DNA of 33,442 bases. Source: Streptomyces sp. AC512_CC834 (GTDB taxonomy: Bacteria > Actinomycetota > Actinomycetes > Streptomycetales > Streptomycetaceae). Below are positions 29,425-33,442 of this stretch, piece by piece. The notes beneath the pieces were generated by a model, which worked only from the letters and a program-made list of their open reading frames with translations, had not been told where the DNA came from and searched no databases. Position 1 is the stretch's first letter. Each line of letters starts with the position of its first letter. The translations under genes and the position numbers were made by a program. The stretch spans positions 1 through 33,442 of the forward strand of contig NZ_JAGMUO010000045.1 in assembly GCF_019049325.1 (NCBI RefSeq), given 5' to 3'.

Positions 29425-30231
29425 GTGAGTTCGACCGCTGTCCGCCGTACCGCCCTCGCGGCCTCCGCCGCCGCCCTGGCCCTGCTTGCCACCGCCTGTG
29501 GCGGATCGTCCGACGACGACAGCGCGGCCGGTGACGACAAGGCCAAGGCGGACCAGTCGGCCCCCGCGGGCGACGCGGACCAGTCCGCCCCGGCGGGCAA
29601 GGCGCTGACCGCCGCCGAGTTGGAGAAGGTCGCCCTCGCCCAGGCCGACGTCAAGAACGGCGAGGTCACCACCGAGCTGCCGGCGGAGGACAAGGTCGCG
29701 AAGGACCAGATCTCGACGGACGACGAGACCTGCCTGCCGCTCGTTCACGTCCAGGCCGCGGTGGCCCAGGGCGAGTCGGCGGCGGACGTGCAGCGTTCCT
29801 GGTCGGGCCAGTCGGAGGCGCCCTCCGAGAGCAAGGGCCCGGACGGCCAGGACATGACGACCGTCGACGTGAACCAGATCATGCTGAACGTCGCCTCCTA
29901 CGAGGACGGCGGCGCCGAGCAGGCGCTGGCGGCGCTCAACACGGCCGCCGAGAAGTGCGCGGGCGGCTTCGACGCCACCGTGGGCAGCGACAAGATGCGG
30001 GTCACCAAGGTGAGCGAGACGGACGCCCCCAAGGGCGGCGACGAGGGGCTCGCCGTCGACCTCGGTGTCGCCACCGGCAAGGACAGCAGCGGTCTCATGA
30101 AGATCGTCGTGGTCCGCAAGGGATCCACGCTCGCCACCTTCAGTGTCGTCAACCTCTCCTCCGTGATGACCGGCGCGGACTTCGAGGTCCCCACGGAGGT
30201 CATCGACGCACAGGTCGCCAAGCTGGGCTGA
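29425..30231 (+). CDS. Putative lipoprotein of unknown function
   Basis: 268 residues from GTG 29425 (MSSTAVRRTALAASAAAL). Residues 1-24 form a signal peptide with arginines, a hydrophobic core and a lipobox ending TAC, so Cys25 should be lipidated and the protein anchored outside the membrane. Then comes an Asp/Ser/Ala-rich linker with a repeated DQSAPAG. The rest is a soluble alpha/beta-looking domain with two cysteines (about 114 and 190). I do not recognise a family. AAAGAG lies 7 nt before the GTG; the frame is open 16 codons further up, into the repeat region, which I reject. Confidence 0.78.
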   Translation: MSSTAVRRTALAASAAALALLATACGGSSDDDSAAGDDKAKADQSAPAGDADQSAPAGKALTAAELEKVALAQADVKNGEVTTELPAEDKVAKDQISTDDETCLPLVHVQAAVAQGESAADVQRSWSGQSEAPSESKGPDGQDMTTVDVNQIMLNVASYEDGGAEQALAALNTAAEKCAGGFDATVGSDKMRVTKVSETDAPKGGDEGLAVDLGVATGKDSSGLMKIVVVRKGSTLATFSVVNLSSVMTGADFEVPTEVIDAQVAKLG

Positions 30232-30331
30232 CGCACCGGTACCCGCGGACGGCGTTCGCGCCCCGGCGGAAATTTCCGATTTCGGGCACGTGAAGCCCGC
30301 TTCGTGTCCGCTCCGTGGCCGATTCTGCTCG

Positions 30332-30337
30332 TAGGCT
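30332..30337 (+). promoter_or_regulatory. -10 box for a leaderless glmS transcript
   Basis: TAGGCT, then 7 nt, then the ATG at 30345. No ribosome site exists in that gap. No glmS ribozyme-like leader fits if this is right. Confidence 0.5.
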
Positions 30338-30344
30338 GCCGCTT

Positions 30345-32192
30345 ATGTGCGGAATCGTGGGATACGTAGGGTCTCAGTCGGCGCTCGATGTCGTGATGGC
30401 CGGACTGAAGCGGCTCGAATACCGGGGATACGACTCGGCGGGCGTCGCCGTCCTCGCGGACGGCGGCCTCGCCACCGTCAAACGCGCCGGCAAGCTCGTC
30501 AACCTCGACAAGGAACTGTCCGAACACCCGCTGCCGTCCGCCGCGACCGGCATCGGCCACACCCGGTGGGCCACCCACGGCGGGCCCACCGACGCCAACG
30601 CCCACCCGCACCTCGACAACGCGGGCCGGGTGGCCGTGGTCCACAACGGCATCATCGAGAACTTCGCGCGGCTGCGGGCGGAGCTGGAGGAGCGCGGCCA
30701 CGAGCTGGTCTCGGAGACCGACACCGAGGCCGTCGCCCACCTGCTCGCCGAGGAGTTCTCCGCCTGTGCCGACCTCGCCGAGGCGATGCGGCTGGTGTGC
30801 CGGCGGCTGGAGGGCGCGTTCACGCTGGTCGCGGTGCACACGGACGCGCCGGACGTGGTGGTGGGCGCCCGCCGCAACTCGCCGCTCGTGGTGGGCGTGG
30901 GGGAGGGGGAGTACTTCCTCGCCTCGGACGTGGCGGCCTTCATCGCCCACACCCGGGACGCCGTCGAGCTGGGCCAGGACCAGGTCGTCGAACTGCGCCG
31001 GGACGGCGTGCGGGTCACCGGCTTCGACGGCACCCCGGCGGACGTCCGCTCCTACCACGTCGACTGGGACGCCTCGGCCGCCGAGAAGGCCGGCTACGCC
31101 TCCTTCATGCTCAAGGAGATCGCCGAGCAGCCGAAGGCCGTCGCCGACACCCTCCTCGGCCGCATCGACGGCTCCGGCACGCTGAGCCTGGACGAGGTGC
31201 GCATCCCGCCGGGGGTACTCCGGGAGGTCGACAAGGTCGTCGTCGTCGCCTGCGGTACGGCCTTCCACGCCGGGCTGATCGCCAAGTACGCCATCGAGCA
31301 CTGGACGCGGATCCCCTGCGAGGTGGAGCTGGCCAGCGAGTTCCGCTACCGCGACCCCATCCTCGACCAGCAGACCCTGGTCGTCGCGATCTCCCAGTCC
31401 GGCGAGACCATGGACACCCTCATGGCGCTGCGCCACGCCCGCGAACAGGGCGCCAGGGTGCTGGCCATCTGCAACACCAACGGCTCGACGATCCCCCGCG
31501 AGTCCGACGCGGTGCTCTACACGCACGCGGGCCCCGAGGTCGCCGTCGCCTCCACCAAGGCCTTCCTCACCCAACTGGTGGCCTGCTACCTGGTCGCCCT
31601 GTACCTGGGCCAGGTCCGCGGCACCAAGTACGGCGACGAGATCCGCGACGTCGTCCGCGACCTCTCCCGGATCTCCGGCGCCGTCGAACAGGTCCTCGGG
31701 ACCATGGAGCCGGTACGCGAACTCGCCCGCTCCCTCGCCCACAAGAACACGGTGCTGTTCCTGGGCCGGCACGTCGGCCACCCCGTCGCCCTCGAAGGCG
31801 CCCTCAAGCTCAAGGAATTGGCGTACATGCACGCCGAGGGCTTCGCGGCGGGCGAGCTGAAACACGGGCCCATCGCGCTGATCGAGGATGACCTGCCGGT
31901 CGTCGTGGTCGTCCCGTCCCCGCGCGGCCGCTCGGTCCTCCACGACAAGATCGTGTCCAACATCCAGGAGATCCGGGCCCGCGGCGCCCGCACCATCGTC
32001 ATCGCCGAGGAGGGCGACGAGGCGGTCGTCCCCTACGCCGACCACCTCGTCCGCATCCCGGTCACCCCGACGCTGCTCCAACCGCTCGTCGCGACGGTGC
32101 CGTTGCAGGTCTTCGCCTGTGAACTGGCGACGGCACGGGGCAACGAGGTGGATCAGCCGCGCAACCTGGCGAAGTCGGTGACGGTGGAGTGA
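30345..32192 (+). CDS. glmS: Glutamine-fructose-6-phosphate aminotransferase (isomerising)
   Basis: 615 residues from ATG 30345 (MCGIVGYVGSQSALDVV). Cys2 becomes the N-terminal nucleophile of the glutaminase domain (1-230; RYRGYDSAG-like RLEYRGYDSAG, TRWATHGGPTDANAHPH). Two SIS domains follow, with VVACGTAFHAGL, AISQSGETMDTL and the conserved end DQPRNLAKSVTVE. It makes glucosamine 6-phosphate, the entry to UDP-GlcNAc. The frame runs 10 codons further up, but Cys2 fixes the start. Its last 40 bp overlap the DUF397 gene on the other strand. Streptomycetes often have two glmS genes. Confidence 0.97.
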   Translation: MCGIVGYVGSQSALDVVMAGLKRLEYRGYDSAGVAVLADGGLATVKRAGKLVNLDKELSEHPLPSAATGIGHTRWATHGGPTDANAHPHLDNAGRVAVVHNGIIENFARLRAELEERGHELVSETDTEAVAHLLAEEFSACADLAEAMRLVCRRLEGAFTLVAVHTDAPDVVVGARRNSPLVVGVGEGEYFLASDVAAFIAHTRDAVELGQDQVVELRRDGVRVTGFDGTPADVRSYHVDWDASAAEKAGYASFMLKEIAEQPKAVADTLLGRIDGSGTLSLDEVRIPPGVLREVDKVVVVACGTAFHAGLIAKYAIEHWTRIPCEVELASEFRYRDPILDQQTLVVAISQSGETMDTLMALRHAREQGARVLAICNTNGSTIPRESDAVLYTHAGPEVAVASTKAFLTQLVACYLVALYLGQVRGTKYGDEIRDVVRDLSRISGAVEQVLGTMEPVRELARSLAHKNTVLFLGRHVGHPVALEGALKLKELAYMHAEGFAAGELKHGPIALIEDDLPVVVVVPSPRGRSVLHDKIVSNIQEIRARGARTIVIAEEGDEAVVPYADHLVRIPVTPTLLQPLVATVPLQVFACELATARGNEVDQPRNLAKSVTVE

Positions 32193-32374
32193 GCGGGCTT
32201 CAGGGCGTCGACGAAGGTGGCGAATGTGGTGGGCGGGAAGGCGAGGGCGGCCGTCGCCGGGGTCTTGGAGTCACGTACGGCGACGAGTGTGGGGGAGTTT
32301 GCTATCTCCACGCAGGAATTGCCGTCGCCGGGACCTGAGTAGGACGACTTCCGCCAGTTGCCGGGGGTGCCCAT
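32153..32374 (-). CDS. DUF397 domain protein (partner of the XRE regulator)
   Basis: 73 residues. WRKSSYSG (7-14), CVEIA (21-25) and VAVRDSK (31-37) are the DUF397 hallmarks. Such small proteins accompany XRE-DUF5753 regulators (as in the whiJ-type loci of S. coelicolor) and are thought to form a toxin-antitoxin-like or signalling pair. Residues 62-73 (HSTVTDFARLRG) are simply the antisense of the end of glmS, so the original stop was probably lost. It lies 7 bp after the regulator gene, with GAGGGA 4-9 nt before the ATG. Confidence 0.88.
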   Translation of the reverse strand: MGTPGNWRKSSYSGPGDGNSCVEIANSPTLVAVRDSKTPATAALAFPPTTFATFVDALKPAHSTVTDFARLRG

Positions 32375-32381
32375 GCGTCCC

Positions 32382-33224
32382 TCACCGCTCCTTCGTCAAC
32401 CTGTGGATGAAGTCGCGCGACTTGTCGGGGTCGAGCGACGCACTCTCCACCTTACGGAAGAGCGTTCGAAATGCGCGGAGTTGGTCCTCGCCGTCGATGA
32501 AGGCCGTGCCGTGCGGTGCGTCGCGCGCGACGGTGTCCAGTTTCGGCACGGTGCCTCCCGCATACACCATCGCGCTCGCGGCACCGGCGAACCCCTCCAG
32601 GTCAAGAGAAATGACCCGTACGGTGACGTTGCCCGCATCCGTCAGTTGCAGAAGATGGTCGAGCTGTGCTCGTGAGGCCGCACGGTCGCTGACCATGATG
32701 CGAAGGGCGGCCTCGTGGATGATCGCCTCGTACGGGGTGGCCTGAAGGCTCTGCTTCCTGCGCATACGGTGCCGAACGCGCAGGTCCAGTTCCTTGGGTG
32801 GTAGCTCGGGAACGCGGTAGGAGAACACGGCGCGTGCGTAGTCCTCGGTCTGGAGAGGGCCGGGGATGAACAGGAACCCCACCTCCCGCAAGAAGGTGGC
32901 GTGCTGTTCCAGTTCGGCGAGGTCGAGAAACGGTGTGGGCAGTAGCCAGCGGTACTCCTCCCACCAACCGCGCGTCCGATCGGTCGCCAATTTGACCAAG
33001 GCGTCGATGAATTCCCCGTCCGTGCACCTGTAGTGGCCGGCGAGGCGGCGCAGGCGTGCTTCGCTCACCCCTGCCAGGGCGGATTCGATCTGGCTGATCT
33101 GCACGGAGCTGACCCCGAGCAACTCTCCCGCCTCACGGGCCTTGAGGCCTGTGGCGTCACGAAGCCTGCGCAGTTCCGTACCCAGTCGCTTCTGGCGTTC
33201 TGTTGGTTCGCGCCTCAGCGGCAT
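32382..33224 (-). CDS. XRE-family regulator with DUF5753 domain
   Basis: 280 residues. An XRE helix-turn-helix spans about 13-66 (LGTELRRLRDATGLKAREAG, then VSSVQISQIESALAGVS). The rest is the DUF5753 (Scr1-like) region with IPGPLQTEDYARAVF, RVRHRMRRKQSL and DGEDQLRAFRTLFRKV. Members act on development or antibiotic genes in Streptomyces. GAGGAG lies about 8 nt before ATG 33224. The DUF397 gene follows; a divergent gene for an ATP-binding regulator lies 160 bp upstream. Confidence 0.92.
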   Translation of the reverse strand: MPLRREPTERQKRLGTELRRLRDATGLKAREAGELLGVSSVQISQIESALAGVSEARLRRLAGHYRCTDGEFIDALVKLATDRTRGWWEEYRWLLPTPFLDLAELEQHATFLREVGFLFIPGPLQTEDYARAVFSYRVPELPPKELDLRVRHRMRRKQSLQATPYEAIIHEAALRIMVSDRAASRAQLDHLLQLTDAGNVTVRVISLDLEGFAGAASAMVYAGGTVPKLDTVARDAPHGTAFIDGEDQLRAFRTLFRKVESASLDPDKSRDFIHRLTKER

Positions 33225-33237
33225 CGACGGCTCCTCG

Positions 33238-33271
33238 GTTCAACGTGCCTCGTTCGGGGGCAGATTTGAAC
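33238..33271. promoter_or_regulatory. Inverted GTTCAA / TTGAAC arms between divergent regulators
   Basis: GTTCAA (33238-33243) and TTGAAC (33266-33271) are inverted arms 22 bp apart, just upstream of the XRE gene. GTCCT-GCC-AGGAC (33311-33323) is a second small palindrome in the same gap. An operator for the XRE protein is possible but not shown. Confidence 0.3.
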
Positions 33272-33384
33272 ACTCTGCGGAATCCCGGGGCGCCGGAAGC
33301 GCACCGCTCCGTCCTGCCAGGACGCGCGCGGCATTGCCACCGACCCCCGCACTCAACCACTCACCACCGAGCAGGAGCTGCCGC

Positions 33385-33442
33385 ATGCCCGAAACCGACC
33401 CGTGGGAGTACTCCCTCTACATCCCGAACGACGTCCGAGCCG
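33385..33442 (+). CDS. ATP-binding (HATPase-like) regulator, N-terminal fragment
   Basis: Only 19 codons are inside the window: it begins MPETDPWEYSLYIPNDVRA, with AGGAG 7 nt upstream. The pattern W-x-YSLYIPNDxRA matches the start of the small HATPase_c ATP-binding proteins (anti-sigma-factor-kinase-like) that sit next to XRE-DUF5753 / DUF397 pairs in Streptomyces. The call rests on the N-terminus and context, so it is tentative. Confidence 0.6.
   Translation, partial: MPETDPWEYSLYIPNDVRA

Noticed and set aside
29898..32081. A 727-codon open frame on the minus strand across glmS
   Set aside because: It is fully antisense to a perfect glmS, has no motifs and low-complexity composition. Long antisense frames are common in 70 percent GC DNA.
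1..33442. CRISPR array, tRNA, rRNA, insertion sequence or prophage
   Set aside because: I saw no regularly spaced repeats with unique spacers, no cloverleaf or rRNA core sequence, and no transposase or integrase motifs.

Overview
The window is a high-GC actinobacterial chromosome segment, almost certainly Streptomyces. Third codon positions are strongly G/C, GTG starts are common, several genes lack a Shine-Dalgarno site but have a TAnnnT box about 7 nt before the start codon, and the gene order (S10, spc, secY-adk-map-infA-rpmJ-rpsM-rpsK-rpoA-rplQ-truA, rplM-rpsI-glmM, coaA, glmS, XRE/DUF397 pair) is the streptomycete one.

Layout. Bases 1-1879 are an accessory patch: the tail of an unknown small ORF, the wreck of an RHS-core plus YwqJ-like deaminase toxin tip (three single-base deletions), and an intact gene for a protein with two SUKH-3 immunity domains whose start overlaps the toxin stop. 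Bases 2073-3634 (minus) encode a membrane-anchored FMN glutamate-synthase-domain protein. Bases 3635-4281 hold a G-quadruplex-prone tandem repeat and a long, hairpin-rich S10 leader. Bases 4282-14136 carry the S10 and spc ribosomal protein clusters (rpsJ to rplO), ending in a strong hairpin. Bases 14209-21937 carry secY, adk, map, infA, rpmJ, rpsM, rpsK, rpoA, rplQ and truA. There is no rpsD between rpsK and rpoA, and that spacer instead holds an exact 35-bp copy of the 3' end of rpsK. Bases 21959-24207 hold an unknown membrane-anchored protein and a GT87-type mannosyltransferase, divergent and both apparently leaderless. Bases 24204-25505 are the rplM-rpsI operon, whose promoter overlaps the stop codon of the GT87 gene. 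Bases 25658-32192 hold glmM, a DUF389 membrane protein, coaA, a lipoprotein with an 11-bp GATC repeat array upstream, and glmS. Bases 32153-33442 hold a DUF397 / XRE-DUF5753 pair with the first codons of a divergent ATP-binding regulator.

How the genes work together. Most of the window makes the ribosome (30S and 50S proteins, IF-1), the RNA polymerase alpha subunit, the SecY channel, N-terminal Met removal, adenylate balance and tRNA pseudouridylation. glmS and glmM give two steps of UDP-GlcNAc synthesis for the cell wall, and coaA starts CoA synthesis. The most unusual parts are the decayed toxin with preserved immunity gene at the left edge, the rpsK tail duplication, the structured S10 leader and the GATC repeat array. 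I found no CRISPR array, tRNA, rRNA, transposase or wholly new multi-gene system.
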